DNA of 8,944 nt from Candidatus Aminicenantota bacterium (GCA_016926925.1 JAFGNQ010000304.1:1-8944), one strand, 5' to 3'; positions 1 through 7,378 are shown, counted from the stretch's first letter. Notes: generated by a model not told the origin, from the sequence alone. Made by a program: numbers and translations.

Positions 1-941
1 GGATCGCTTCGGAGGCAGCCGTCGACTTCATCGACCGCAACCAGGACAGAAATTTCTTTCTTTTCGTGCATACTTATCAAATCCACAATCCCTATCAATC
101 GCCTCCCCCTTACAACGAGATGTTCCTCGAGGAAGACGCAGAGTTGAAAAAGGCCGATATGAAGCAACTGCGCTTTTATCATGAAAACAGGTATATGCCG
201 GTATCCGAGAAAGTCCGTGACAACTTCATCGGTCTCTATGACGGAGGGATCAGATACACGGACGAAGCCTTGATCAAACCTATTCTCGCCAAGCTGAAGA
301 CTCTGGGACTTTATGACAAAACCATGATCGTTCTCACATCCGATCACGGAGAAGAATTCTACGAACACAAATCATGGGTGCATAAACACAGTCTCTACAA
401 CGAAACAATCCGAATCCCCTTGATCATCAAGTCCTTCGAATCGGAATATGCAGGTGAAAAGACCAATGAAATCGTCAGTCTTGTGGATGTCATGCCTACA
501 ATCCTGGACGCGTTGAATATTGATTATTCGAACAGATATCTGGACGGGAAGAGCCTTTACAGCCTTCTTTCGGAAAAAAAGGAAGACAGAGAAGACCGGA
601 TTTTCATCAGTGATCTCGACCAGGCTTTTCCGGAGCATATCCCGAAGAAAATCGCGATCAATCAGGGAAAGTTCAAGCTCATCGTCAATGAAAATTATTT
701 GCCCGAAGACATCGCCTTCTTTCACTACCCTCCTCCCAAATTCCAAAAATTGGAAGTCTATGATTTGGCGCACGACCCGGGAGAGCTGGTGAACCTGGCC
801 CCAAAAAACCCGGAACTGGCTCGAAGATTGCTCAGTCTATTGACTGGGATCTACAGACAGAAAACCGATGTCACAACCAAAAAAGCGGAGATGGATGAAT
901 CACTCCAAGAACAGTTGAAGGCCTTAGGCTACATAAAATAA
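1..941 (+). CDS. Sulfatase family protein, C-terminal part (5' end outside window)
   Basis: The reading frame is open from base 3 to the TAA at 939-941, giving 312 visible residues with no plausible start, so the gene begins left of the window. A GTG at 66 lies inside conserved sequence (FFLFVHTYQIHNPY) and is not a start. Sulfatase hallmarks are the HTYQIHNPY segment near the left edge, the metal-site motif TSDHGEEF at about 336-359, and the following HKHSLYNETIRIPLII block. The tail ends in ALGYIK, common in this family. The catalytic formylglycine motif (C-x-P-S-R) would lie upstream and cannot be checked, so activity on sulfate esters is inferred from family membership only; related members act as phosphoesterases or phosphotransferases. 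Such enzymes are usually periplasmic or membrane-anchored, but the N-terminus is missing. No clear terminator follows; the next regulatory block begins within about 20 bases of the stop. Confidence 0.93.
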   Translation, partial: IASEAAVDFIDRNQDRNFFLFVHTYQIHNPYQSPPPYNEMFLEEDAELKKADMKQLRFYHENRYMPVSEKVRDNFIGLYDGGIRYTDEALIKPILAKLKTLGLYDKTMIVLTSDHGEEFYEHKSWVHKHSLYNETIRIPLIIKSFESEYAGEKTNEIVSLVDVMPTILDALNIDYSNRYLDGKSLYSLLSEKKEDREDRIFISDLDQAFPEHIPKKIAINQGKFKLIVNENYLPEDIAFFHYPPPKFQKLEVYDLAHDPGELVNLAPKNPELARRLLSLLTGIYRQKTDVTTKKAEMDESLQEQLKALGYIK

Positions 942-943
942 TC

Positions 944-987
944 CGGACTGTTCACTCCCGCACACTAAGTGTTTCCCTACCGCACAC
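944..987 (+). promoter_or_regulatory. Putative enhancer (UAS) block A for a sigma-54 activator
   Basis: Short alternating half-sites lie 130-175 bases upstream of the sigma-54 promoter at 1117. They are ACTGTTC (947-953), CGCACAC (959-965), the inverted form AGTGTTT (968-974) and CGCACAC again (981-987). The two CGCACAC copies are exactly 22 bases apart, about two helical turns. ACACT-A-AGTGT (962-972) is a perfect 11-base palindrome. The 959-987 module has the same layout and spacing as 7338-7366 upstream of permease C. CGGACTGTT (944-952) is also identical to 7344-7352. Binding by an enhancer-binding protein is inference from the paired position and layout; no regulator gene is present here. 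Confidence 0.5.
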
Positions 988-993
988 CACGAT

Positions 994-1007
994 TTGACAG
1001 AAGTCAA
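994..1007. repeat. Small perfect inverted repeat TTGAC-N4-GTCAA
   Basis: Five-base arms TTGAC (994-998) and GTCAA (1003-1007) are separated by AGAA. The repeat lies between the putative enhancer block A and the sigma-54 promoter. No T-run follows on either strand, so it does not read as a terminator. It could be an operator half-site pair or chance; a dyad this short has limited weight alone. Confidence 0.3.
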
Positions 1008-1116
1008 CTCTCAGACAGCCGAAATCACAATCCGGGCCATCATTACCCCAGATAACAAAGCCGATCTCCCTTGATCCGGTCGCCTGCGGCCTCCCGCTGA
1101 GCATCGGCAAATAAAA

Positions 1117-1132
1117 TGGCACAGGAATTGCA
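1117..1132 (+). promoter_or_regulatory. Sigma-54 (-24/-12) promoter of the permease A operon
   Basis: TGGCACAGGAATTGCA is a full match to the RpoN consensus TGGCAYR-N4-TTGCW. The GG (1118-1119) and GC (1130-1131) are exactly 12 bases apart, as required. Taking the C of GC as -12, transcription would start near 1143, giving a leader of about 47 bases before the ATG at 1190. Sigma-54 promoters need an ATP-hydrolysing activator bound upstream, which the half-site block at 944-987 could provide. Confidence 0.85.
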
Positions 1133-1142
1133 GTATCCGGAA

Positions 1143-1160
1143 AACGGAACACTTCCCGTT
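1143..1160 (+). other. Possible 5'-end hairpin of the permease A leader
   Basis: AACGG (1143-1147) pairs with CCGTT (1156-1160). Two further A-T pairs can form inside (AA 1148-1149 with TT 1153-1154), with a bulged C and a three-base loop. The stem begins at the transcription start predicted from the sigma-54 promoter, so it would sit at the 5' end of the mRNA, where such stems can stabilise transcripts. No T-run follows. The stem is short and could be chance. Confidence 0.25.
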
Positions 1161-1189
1161 CCAAGAATTAAAGTTTGTTTGGGTAGGCT

Positions 1190-3535
1190 ATGATTAAAAA
1201 CTACATGAAAATCGCTTTTCGAAACATCATCAAATACAAAGGCTACTCCGCCATAAACATCGTCGGGCTTGCCATCGGGATGGCCTGCTGCATCCTCATT
1301 CTGATCTGGGTTCAGCACGAGCTGAGCTTCAACCGCTTCCACGAAAACAAGGATTCTATTTATCGGGCTTACCAAATCAACCGGCATGCGGGAGGAACGA
1401 CCCCGTTCAGCAACCTTCCTCAACCTGTAGGGCCGGAGCTACAAAGAACGGTCCCCGAAATACGCTTAGGCATCAGGGTGTTGGATGGGGATTTCGCAGT
1501 TAAATACGATGAAAAAATATTCAACGAGCACGGCGTCCTTTGGGTAGACCCTGCCTTTTTCGACATCTTCTCTTTCCCGTTTATGAAAGGAAACCCTCAG
1601 AGTTCCTTTGCAGACCCTTACTCGGTTGTGCTCACTCAAAGTACTGCAGAAAAATACTTCGGCAAGGATGACCCCATCGGGAAAGTTTTGACCGTAGACG
1701 GATCGGATCAAATGAAAGTAACGGGCGTGGTTCGGGATGTCCCGGACAATTCCACTCTTCATTTTGACTTCCTCGTTCCCTATTCCTACCTGAATACCGT
1801 AGGATATGAGGTCGGCAATTGGCACTCCCACAACTGCCAGATCTATGTTCTTCTTGAGAAAAACGCTCCCCTGGAGCAGGTCGGGGAAAAGATCATCGGC
1901 CTTATCAAGAAGCACGATCCCGGGTTGGATTCGGATTTAAAACTGCAGCCCCTCAAAGATATCAGGTTGTACACCCTAGGCGGTCAGCTGGGAACCATGA
2001 AATACATCATCGTTTTTTCCATCATCGCCTTCTTTGTTCTGTTGATAGCCGGTATCAATTTTATGAGCCTTTCTACAGCCCGCTCCGCAAAAAGAGCACG
2101 AGAGGTCGGATTGCGCAAGGTCATCGGGGCGCGAAGAAGTCAGATTATCCGTCAATTTTTGGGGGAATCTCTGCTTATTTCACTCATCGCCTTTGGATTG
2201 GCGCTCGTTATTGTTGAAGCCTCAATGCCTCTCTTCAACCAGATTTCCGGAAAAAATCTAGGTCTGGATGTTGCAGCCAATACGCTCATGTTATCCGGCC
2301 TGCTCGGTATTGCTTTGTTTACAGGATTGCTAGCGGGCAGCTATCCTGCCCTGTTCCTCTCGTCCTTTCTTCCTGTGAAAGTCCTGAAAAGCTCCATGCA
2401 AACCGGAGCGAAAAGTACCAGTCCCACCTTCCGGAAAGTGCTTGTCGTTTTTCAATTTTCGCTCTCCATCTTGCTGATCATCAGTACCGCTATCATCCAT
2501 TCACAGCTCCAATACATCCAGACAAAAGACCTGGGTTTCAATCGTGACAACCTGGTCTACATACCCATGAACGAAGAGATAAACTCCAATATCGATTCCA
2601 TAAAGAATGAAATGCTTCAAAATCCGAATGTTATGAACGTAACACGGACGTTCCAAATCCCCTCTTTCAACAGATATTCCTCGGAAGCCAAATGGGAGGG
2701 CCAGACCGCCGATCAAAATATCAATTTCAATATCAGTATCGTCGACCCGGACTACTTAGCTACGATGAAAATTCCTTTGATTCAGGGAAGAAACTTTTCC
2801 GATGAATTCAGCACGGATGAATCCAATTACATAATCAATGAAGAGGCGGTCAAGCAGATGGGGCTCGAATCACCCCTCGGCACACCCATTTCGCTGGGAG
2901 GAGGCCAGGGTGAAATCATCGGGATTGTCAAAAATTATCATTATATGCCCTTCTCTTACGAGATCGAACCTCTCATTCTCATATATTATCCGGCATTATA
3001 CAGGTATGCCATGGCCAGAATTAGCGGGATGAATACGCCGGCGACAATCGAGCACATCGAAAAAATTTGGGCCAAATTCGCGCCGGATTACCCTTTTGAG
3101 TACCACTTCATTGATGAAGACTATGAACGCATTTACGGGAACGAAAGACGCATGGGCCGGTTATTCCGCTATTTTGCCGGTTTGGCGATCTTTATCTCCT
3201 GCCTCGGGCTTTTCGGTTTGGCTTCCTTTATGGCCGAGCAACGGACCAAAGAAATCGGGATTCGCAAAATACTGGGGGCTTCTGTCCCGGGTTTAACGGC
3301 TCTGCTTTCGAAAGAATTCACGAAATGGGTGCTGATCGGCAATGTCATAGCTTGGCCCGCCGCCTACTTTGTGATGAAAAAATGGCTTGAAGGATTCGCA
3401 TACAGGGTCGACATCAGCCTGCTGATTTTTCTGTATTCCGGAGTTTTGGCTTTCGTTGTTGCTGTTCTTACGGTCAGCTATCAAGCCATAAAAGCCGCTT
3501 TGGCTAATCCGGTGGAGGCCCTTCGCTATGAATGA
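1190..3535 (+). CDS. FtsX/MacB-type ABC transporter permease, double-FtsX, ATPase-less (permease A)
   Basis: The 781-residue inner-membrane protein has the duplicated FtsX layout. It has a short cytoplasmic start (MIKNYMKIAFRN), TM1 at about 21-42, and a MacB-like periplasmic domain at about 45-265 with EKYFGKDDPIGK and VTGVVRDVPDNS motifs. FtsX domain 1 has TMs near 270-292, 323-345 and 368-392, and is followed by TM5 at 416-438. A second periplasmic domain spans about 440-655, and FtsX domain 2 has TMs near 660-682, 711-730 and 741-765. The coupling-helix motif occurs twice, EVGLRKVIGA (305-314) and EIGIRKILGA (688-697). The protein ends in ALANPVEALRYE, typical of the family. One chain thus carries both halves that MacB or LolC/E build as dimers. 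No ATP-binding subunit is encoded here or next to it. The ATG has a weak, close GGGTAGG (1181-1187). Substrate is unknown; MacB-type mechanotransmission rather than classical transport is a family-level expectation. Confidence 0.93.
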   Translation: MIKNYMKIAFRNIIKYKGYSAINIVGLAIGMACCILILIWVQHELSFNRFHENKDSIYRAYQINRHAGGTTPFSNLPQPVGPELQRTVPEIRLGIRVLDGDFAVKYDEKIFNEHGVLWVDPAFFDIFSFPFMKGNPQSSFADPYSVVLTQSTAEKYFGKDDPIGKVLTVDGSDQMKVTGVVRDVPDNSTLHFDFLVPYSYLNTVGYEVGNWHSHNCQIYVLLEKNAPLEQVGEKIIGLIKKHDPGLDSDLKLQPLKDIRLYTLGGQLGTMKYIIVFSIIAFFVLLIAGINFMSLSTARSAKRAREVGLRKVIGARRSQIIRQFLGESLLISLIAFGLALVIVEASMPLFNQISGKNLGLDVAANTLMLSGLLGIALFTGLLAGSYPALFLSSFLPVKVLKSSMQTGAKSTSPTFRKVLVVFQFSLSILLIISTAIIHSQLQYIQTKDLGFNRDNLVYIPMNEEINSNIDSIKNEMLQNPNVMNVTRTFQIPSFNRYSSEAKWEGQTADQNINFNISIVDPDYLATMKIPLIQGRNFSDEFSTDESNYIINEEAVKQMGLESPLGTPISLGGGQGEIIGIVKNYHYMPFSYEIEPLILIYYPALYRYAMARISGMNTPATIEHIEKIWAKFAPDYPFEYHFIDEDYERIYGNERRMGRLFRYFAGLAIFISCLGLFGLASFMAEQRTKEIGIRKILGASVPGLTALLSKEFTKWVLIGNVIAWPAAYFVMKKWLEGFAYRVDISLLIFLYSGVLAFVVAVLTVSYQAIKAALANPVEALRYE

Positions 3536-3576
3536 ACAGAAATATGACATATATGAGTATATTTATTCGATTCGGC

Positions 3577-3585
3577 TAAGGAGGT
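3577..3585 (+). promoter_or_regulatory. Near-perfect Shine-Dalgarno of the 94-aa gene
   Basis: TAAGGAGGT is a complete anti-16S match, with GGAGG ending five bases before the ATG at 3590. It is the strongest ribosome-binding site in the window, much stronger than those of the flanking permeases. It supports the small frame as a real, well-translated gene. Confidence 0.8.
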
Positions 3586-3589
3586 TACA

Positions 3590-3874
3590 ATGAGAGAAGT
3601 CGTACTTCAAATACCGACGCTCGAGGCTGAGCAAAACATCGACATCGACGTCAAGATCAACGGCAAGAAAAGAACGCTGCGCTACCGGGTCGAGATCATC
3701 GAGTGGCACAACTATCAAGACATGGAAGATGACAAAGTGGCCGTCATAAGGCATGTCATCAAAGAACACGAAAAAGACTGGCAGCTGATCCAAATCGGAG
3801 TCCCCACGGATAAACATATCCCGATCATGTTTCGTAGGAAGGGAAGTGCACCTGTCGATACGCCGGGAGTATAA
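3590..3874 (+). CDS. Small protein of unknown function (94 aa) between two permeases
   Basis: I do not recognise a named family. The product is soluble-looking, with no signal peptide, no membrane segment and no cysteine. The first half reads as beta strands with alternating charge (VVLQIPTLEAEQNIDIDVKINGKKRTLRYRVEIIEW, residues about 4-39 in pieces). An acidic/basic helix follows (DDKVAVIRHVIKEHEKDW, about 47-64), then a strand and a basic tail (IQIGVPTDKHIPIMFRRK). The start is fixed by the strong Shine-Dalgarno. It lies 54 bases after permease A and 100 bases before permease B on the same strand, so co-transcription from the sigma-54 promoter at 1117 is likely. An AT-rich stretch at 3541-3570 might hold a weak promoter of its own, but I cannot define one. 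A cytoplasmic accessory role for the permeases is speculation from position only. Confidence 0.78.
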   Translation: MREVVLQIPTLEAEQNIDIDVKINGKKRTLRYRVEIIEWHNYQDMEDDKVAVIRHVIKEHEKDWQLIQIGVPTDKHIPIMFRRKGSAPVDTPGV

Positions 3875-3924
3875 AGGGCAATGGAAAACGAGAAGATGGA
3901 GTGCGTGAACAAAACAAGCCCATC

Positions 3925-3961
3925 CCTCGAAAACATCGAGGCAGGACAATTTCTCCTTGTC
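3925..3961 (+). other. Two small hairpins in the leader of permease B
   Basis: CCTCGA (3925-3930) pairs with TCGAGG (3936-3941) around a five-base loop. GACAA (3945-3949) pairs with TTGTC (3957-3961) around a seven-base loop, ending just before the GAGGG ribosome site. Neither is followed by a T-run, so they are not intrinsic terminators. They might tune mRNA stability or translation between the small gene and permease B; stems this short also occur by chance. Confidence 0.3.
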
Positions 3962-3962
3962 T

Positions 3963-3967
3963 GAGGG
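3963..3967 (+). promoter_or_regulatory. Ribosome-binding site that decides the start of permease B
   Basis: GAGGG lies seven bases before the ATG at 3975. An in-frame TTG at 3957 would put this site inside the coding sequence and would add six residues (MSEGRT) absent from the paralogues. Those begin MIKNYMKIA and MLKNYLKIA, so ATG 3975 is preferred. Confidence 0.65.
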
Positions 3968-3974
3968 TAGAACC

Positions 3975-6380
3975 ATGCTAAAAAATTATCTTAAAGTTGC
4001 GATCCGGAATATCAGAAGACAAAAGCTGTATTCGATCATCACCATCTCGGGCTTCACCCTGGGAATGACGTGCTGCCTGCTCATTCTTCTTTACGTGAAG
4101 CACGAATCCGGCTATGACAGCTTCTACCCCGACTCGGATCGGATCTACCGCATTGCCACAGAAGTCACCGGCTCAACGGGAACATCCCATAGTGCCGCCA
4201 CTCCTGCTCCGGTCGGCCCGGCACTTAAAGCCGAGTACTCGGAGTTCGAATACATCACCCGGATCTATTTCCAGAGTGACATGCTTTTCGAGTATGAGGA
4301 CAAACACATTTTCGAGGACAATGTCATTTTCGCCGATCCCGAGTTTTTCAAAGTCTTTCCTTTCAGGGTTCTTAAAAGCCAATCCGCACAACTTTTGAAC
4401 AGTCCCGATTCTCTCGTGCTGACCGCCAGGGCAGCGGAAAAGTATTTCGGCAAAGAAGATCCTATCGGCAAAAGTATCCGAATCGACAGAGAACAAAGCT
4501 TTCAAATAACGGGCGTCATCGAAGACGTCCCCTCGAACTCGCACTTTCATTTTGACTTCATAGTCTCCTTTTTGGCAAAAAACGAGAAAAACTTCGGCAC
4601 CTGGCTGAATCTCTGGACCGGAATCACGAGTTTATACACCTATGCCGTACTTCCAAAGACCCTAAACATCGAAGAATTTTCACACAAAGTGGAAGACGTC
4701 ATTACCGAGCACTCCGGGAAAAGACCGGGAGTTACGTGGAAAATTTTTCTACAGCGGCTGCGGAGCATTTATCTTTATTCCCACCTCGAAGACGAGATCA
4801 AACAGAACAATTTTGTCTCCAATCTCATTATGCTCTCCACCATCGCCTTTCTCATCCTGGTCATCGCCTGTTTCAATTACATGAATCTCGCAACTTCTCA
4901 GTCGGCCAGACGAGCCAAGGAAGTCGGCATGAGAAAAGTCCTGGGAGCCGAAGGGCGGCAGCTCATAAGGCAGTTCGTGGGCGAATCCATATTTTTGACG
5001 ATGATCGCCCTCTGTCTGTCCCTTCTGCTCGTAGAGATTTTGATTCCCTCCTTTGCTGCCCTGGTGGGCAAACCTGTCCTCTATAACTTGAGCGAAAATT
5101 TACCGTTCGTAGCGGCTTTTGTTCTCATCGCCATCATTGTCGGGGCCGCATCGAGTCTCTATCCCGCAATATTTCTATCCAGGCATCAGCCGGTAAAAAC
5201 TATAAAAAACCAGAAAGAAACGGACAGGAGCTCAACGGCTCAGATGATTTTCAAGAAAGGACTGGTTGTCAGTCAGTTCTTTGTCTCCATCCTGCTCATC
5301 ATTTGTACCCTCATAATCAACAGCCAGCTGCATTATATGAGGACAGCCCATTTGGGCTTTGATAAAGAACATACGATCGTCATCCCCTTTTACGACGAGT
5401 CGAGTCAAAAGCACTATGAAAGCATAAAACATGAACTCATGAAATACGAAGATGTGATCGGCGCCACGGCCTGTCTCAAACCTCCCATCGCAGACAACGT
5501 CCTGATCACCAGCGCTTTTCCCAGGGGAAAAGAGGCCGGCTTCAGTTTCAATCTGCAATTGAATGCCGTGGACTACGATTTTATCGACAATTTCGGAATA
5601 GGTCTGGTTGCCGGCAGGAATTTCTCCCCGGAATATTCCACGGATTCAAAAGAAGCGATGATCATCAACGAAACAGCGGTCGGCGCAATGGGATATTCAT
5701 CCCCTGAAGATGCCTTGGGAAAGGCATTGAAGACCGGATATTACGGCCTGGAAGGAACGATCATCGGCGTCGTCCGAGACCACCATATCTCGTCTTTCCA
5801 TGAAGAAATCGAGCCGATGGCCATGGTGCATTATCCCGAATTGTTTTATTCCATGGCCATAAAAATCCGATCTCAGAGAGTGCGGCAGACCCTGGCAGCA
5901 ATTGAAAAAACGTGGACCCAATTCATCCCCGAATATCCTTTTGCATATTCCTATTTGGACGCCGACATCGACAGGCTTTACAGAGCCGAGGAGCAAACGG
6001 CAAAGATCATCCGCACCTTCTCCATTATAGCCATATTTATTGCATGCTTGGGATTGTTCGGTCTGGCCGCGCATACGGCGCAAAAACGGACAAAAGAGAT
6101 CGGAATCCGAAAGGTCCTAGGAGCATCCGAAGCCAATCTCGTCGTGATGCTCTCGTCGGAATTCACCAAATGGATCCTGCTGGCCAATGTCCTGGCCTGG
6201 CCGATAGCTTACTATGTGATGCACCGCTGGCTCCGGAATTTCGCTTACCGGGCTTCGATTGATATCCGCATTTTCGTGTTGGCTGCGGGATCGGCATTTC
6301 TTATCGCTTTGCTCACAGTCAGCTACCATGCCATCAAATCCGCATTGGCCAACCCCGTGAAATCTCTCCGGTACGAATGA
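3975..6380 (+). CDS. FtsX/MacB-type ABC transporter permease, double-FtsX, ATPase-less (permease B)
   Basis: This 801-residue paralogue of permease A runs from the ATG giving MLKNYLKVAIRN to TGA at 6380. TM1 is at about 21-41. Periplasmic domain 1 (about 45-275) carries EKYFGKEDPIGK and ITGVIEDVPSNSHFHFDF. FtsX domain 1 has TMs near 284-303, 335-356 and 378-400, with EVGMRKVLGA at 316-325. TM5 is at about 428-449 and periplasmic domain 2 at about 450-675. FtsX domain 2 has TMs near 680-700, 730-750 and 765-785, with EIGIRKVLGA at 708-717, and the chain ends ALANPVKSLRYE. No ATPase motifs are present. No sigma-54 site precedes it, so it most likely relies on read-through from the promoter at 1117. 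The stop is 15 bases from the end of the convergent gene on the other strand, with no room for a conventional terminator between them. Confidence 0.93.
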   Translation: MLKNYLKVAIRNIRRQKLYSIITISGFTLGMTCCLLILLYVKHESGYDSFYPDSDRIYRIATEVTGSTGTSHSAATPAPVGPALKAEYSEFEYITRIYFQSDMLFEYEDKHIFEDNVIFADPEFFKVFPFRVLKSQSAQLLNSPDSLVLTARAAEKYFGKEDPIGKSIRIDREQSFQITGVIEDVPSNSHFHFDFIVSFLAKNEKNFGTWLNLWTGITSLYTYAVLPKTLNIEEFSHKVEDVITEHSGKRPGVTWKIFLQRLRSIYLYSHLEDEIKQNNFVSNLIMLSTIAFLILVIACFNYMNLATSQSARRAKEVGMRKVLGAEGRQLIRQFVGESIFLTMIALCLSLLLVEILIPSFAALVGKPVLYNLSENLPFVAAFVLIAIIVGAASSLYPAIFLSRHQPVKTIKNQKETDRSSTAQMIFKKGLVVSQFFVSILLIICTLIINSQLHYMRTAHLGFDKEHTIVIPFYDESSQKHYESIKHELMKYEDVIGATACLKPPIADNVLITSAFPRGKEAGFSFNLQLNAVDYDFIDNFGIGLVAGRNFSPEYSTDSKEAMIINETAVGAMGYSSPEDALGKALKTGYYGLEGTIIGVVRDHHISSFHEEIEPMAMVHYPELFYSMAIKIRSQRVRQTLAAIEKTWTQFIPEYPFAYSYLDADIDRLYRAEEQTAKIIRTFSIIAIFIACLGLFGLAAHTAQKRTKEIGIRKVLGASEANLVVMLSSEFTKWILLANVLAWPIAYYVMHRWLRNFAYRASIDIRIFVLAAGSAFLIALLTVSYHAIKSALANPVKSLRYE

Positions 6381-6395
6381 TAATCGGGCTTTTCG

Positions 6396-7124
6396 CTATT
6401 CCATCTGGAAAAAGGAATCCTCGAGGCCGGAATTGATCTTCACATCGGTTGCCGTCATGGTGCCGAATTCTTCACCATCCTGAATAATCGTCACGGAAAA
6501 AGGGAATACGGCCCCGTCGACCTTTTTATAATCGGAAAAGACCATCTCCTGTTCTACTTCCACTCCCATCTGGTTCATGGCCATCTGTTTTGTTTTATGC
6601 GTAAGATAGGTTTTGGCATCGAGGTATATCGCCGCTTCGTGGCCATCCGCAAATGTTTGCATCACGACAAGACAATCCTTGCCGTCGACATTCTCTTTTG
6701 CCTTGAAGGCGTACGTCACTCCGAACTTTTCTGGAGTGAGAAGGACCGCGTTGCCGAGAGCACCCCGTTTAGCCTCTGCGGCCGCATCTTCCGGAAGTTC
6801 CTCCGACGCCCCTGTCTGGGGATTGAGCGCCCAAGCTGTCTCTCCGTCGAAAGCGCTTGTTATGACCATTCCCATCACTTCGATATCCTGACGGGACTTG
6901 TTCGGTTCTTTTTGGTACATGGTCATAGTCCCGCTCAAGCCCATCTGGGTTATCTCCAAAGTGCCCGAGATCGTCGTGTCCTTGATTCCCTCGAGGACTT
7001 TTCTTCCACCCTGGGCTTCGATCATCTTCTCCATGATATCCGAGATATTTTGACTGAAGCCGAGCGAAGACATTAGGCTGAAAAGAAGAAGGCCGAAAAG
7101 ACAGAACAAAGCGATTTTTTTCAT
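6396..7124 (-). CDS. Exported LolA-like / outer membrane lipoprotein-sorting-type protein
   Basis: This 242-residue protein has a clear Sec signal peptide: MKK, a hydrophobic core (IALFCLFGLLLFSL), and likely cleavage after GFS near residue 24. There is no lipobox (the only early Cys is at position 8 inside the hydrophobic core), so the mature form is probably soluble in the periplasm. The mature part is rich in beta strands, with repeated 'GTLEITQMGLSGTMTMYQKEPNKSR', 'FDGETAWALNPQTG', 'YLDAKTYLTHKTKQ' and 'DYKKVDGAVFPFSVTI' type segments. This is the usual LolA/LolB-like barrel pattern of proteins annotated as outer membrane lipoprotein-sorting protein. Lipid or lipoprotein handling is a family-level expectation only. 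A GGAGGA ribosome site (7131-7136, reverse strand) sits seven bases before the ATG. The gene is convergent with permease B and divergent from permease C. Confidence 0.87.
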   Translation of the reverse strand: MKKIALFCLFGLLLFSLMSSLGFSQNISDIMEKMIEAQGGRKVLEGIKDTTISGTLEITQMGLSGTMTMYQKEPNKSRQDIEVMGMVITSAFDGETAWALNPQTGASEELPEDAAAEAKRGALGNAVLLTPEKFGVTYAFKAKENVDGKDCLVVMQTFADGHEAAIYLDAKTYLTHKTKQMAMNQMGVEVEQEMVFSDYKKVDGAVFPFSVTIIQDGEEFGTMTATDVKINSGLEDSFFQME

Positions 7125-7165
7125 CTCAATTCCTCCATTGCTTTTTTTATGCTGTTATAAGAGGC

Positions 7166-7194
7166 AGAATATCCCAATCACTGTGAATATTCAA
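7166..7194 (-). promoter_or_regulatory. Possible sigma-70 promoter of the LolA-like gene
   Basis: On the reverse strand, TTGAAT (7189-7194) and TATTCT (7166-7171) are separated by 17 bases. Each matches the -35 or -10 consensus at four of six positions. The location, about 40 bases upstream of the start codon at 7124, is right. A second AT-rich hexamer, TATAAC, lies nearer the gene. No sigma-54 pattern was found on this strand. The match is too weak to be more than a candidate. Confidence 0.25.
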
Positions 7195-7318
7195 GCATTA
7201 CAAATTGAAAGCCCTGGCTGTCCGGAAATTAGCGCGAAATTTATGCACGATTGTTCAATAACAGAATCTTTTCCCAGCCGGGCTCCGAATTCTATTCTTG
7301 AAACCTGACGATAAGGAC

Positions 7319-7378
7319 ATTTTCAATTGTACATAATCGAACACGGACTGTTACATCTGCGAACACTCAATTGGAAAT
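7319..7378. repeat. Imperfect inverted repeat flanking half-site block B
   Basis: ATTTTCAATTG (7319-7329) and CAATTGGAAAT (7368-7378) are inverted copies matching at 10 of 11 positions. They enclose 38 bases that contain the whole half-site module 7338-7366. The frame suggests a discrete regulatory element or a cruciform-capable site. Block A has no equivalent arms, so the arms are not essential to the shared module. Confidence 0.45.
7338..7366 (+). promoter_or_regulatory. Putative enhancer (UAS) block B for a sigma-54 activator
   Basis: CGAACAC occurs at 7338-7344 and 7360-7366, exactly 22 bases apart, with the inverted half-site ACTGTTA at 7347-7353 between them. The offsets of 9 and 13 bases are the same as in 959-987 upstream of permease A. 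The block lies 170-200 bases upstream of the sigma-54 promoter at 7536, a normal range for enhancer sites. It could bind the same activator as block A; this is inferred from shared layout only. Confidence 0.5.

Noticed and set aside
66..68. GTG as a start codon for the sulfatase
   Set aside because: The frame stays open to the left edge and codes conserved sulfatase sequence before this point, so the gene is truncated rather than starting here.
362..368. Another CGAACAC half-site
   Set aside because: It is a lone seven-base match inside the sulfatase coding sequence with no partner half-sites at the conserved spacing.
962..972. Terminator after the sulfatase at ACACT-A-AGTGT
   Set aside because: The one-base loop cannot form a hairpin and no proper T-run follows; the palindrome fits a protein-binding site better.
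952..1164. Reverse-strand open frame of 70 codons in the first intergenic region
   Set aside because: It overlaps the enhancer block and promoter, has no ribosome site and no recognisable protein features.
3541..3570. Sigma-70 promoter ahead of the 94-aa gene
   Set aside because: The stretch is AT-rich with an ATGACA hexamer, but no -10 lies at a proper 16-18 base spacing; not firm enough to list.
3957..3959. TTG as the start of permease B
   Set aside because: It would place the ribosome site inside the gene and add residues not found in the paralogues; ATG 3975 gives the shared MLKNYLK start.
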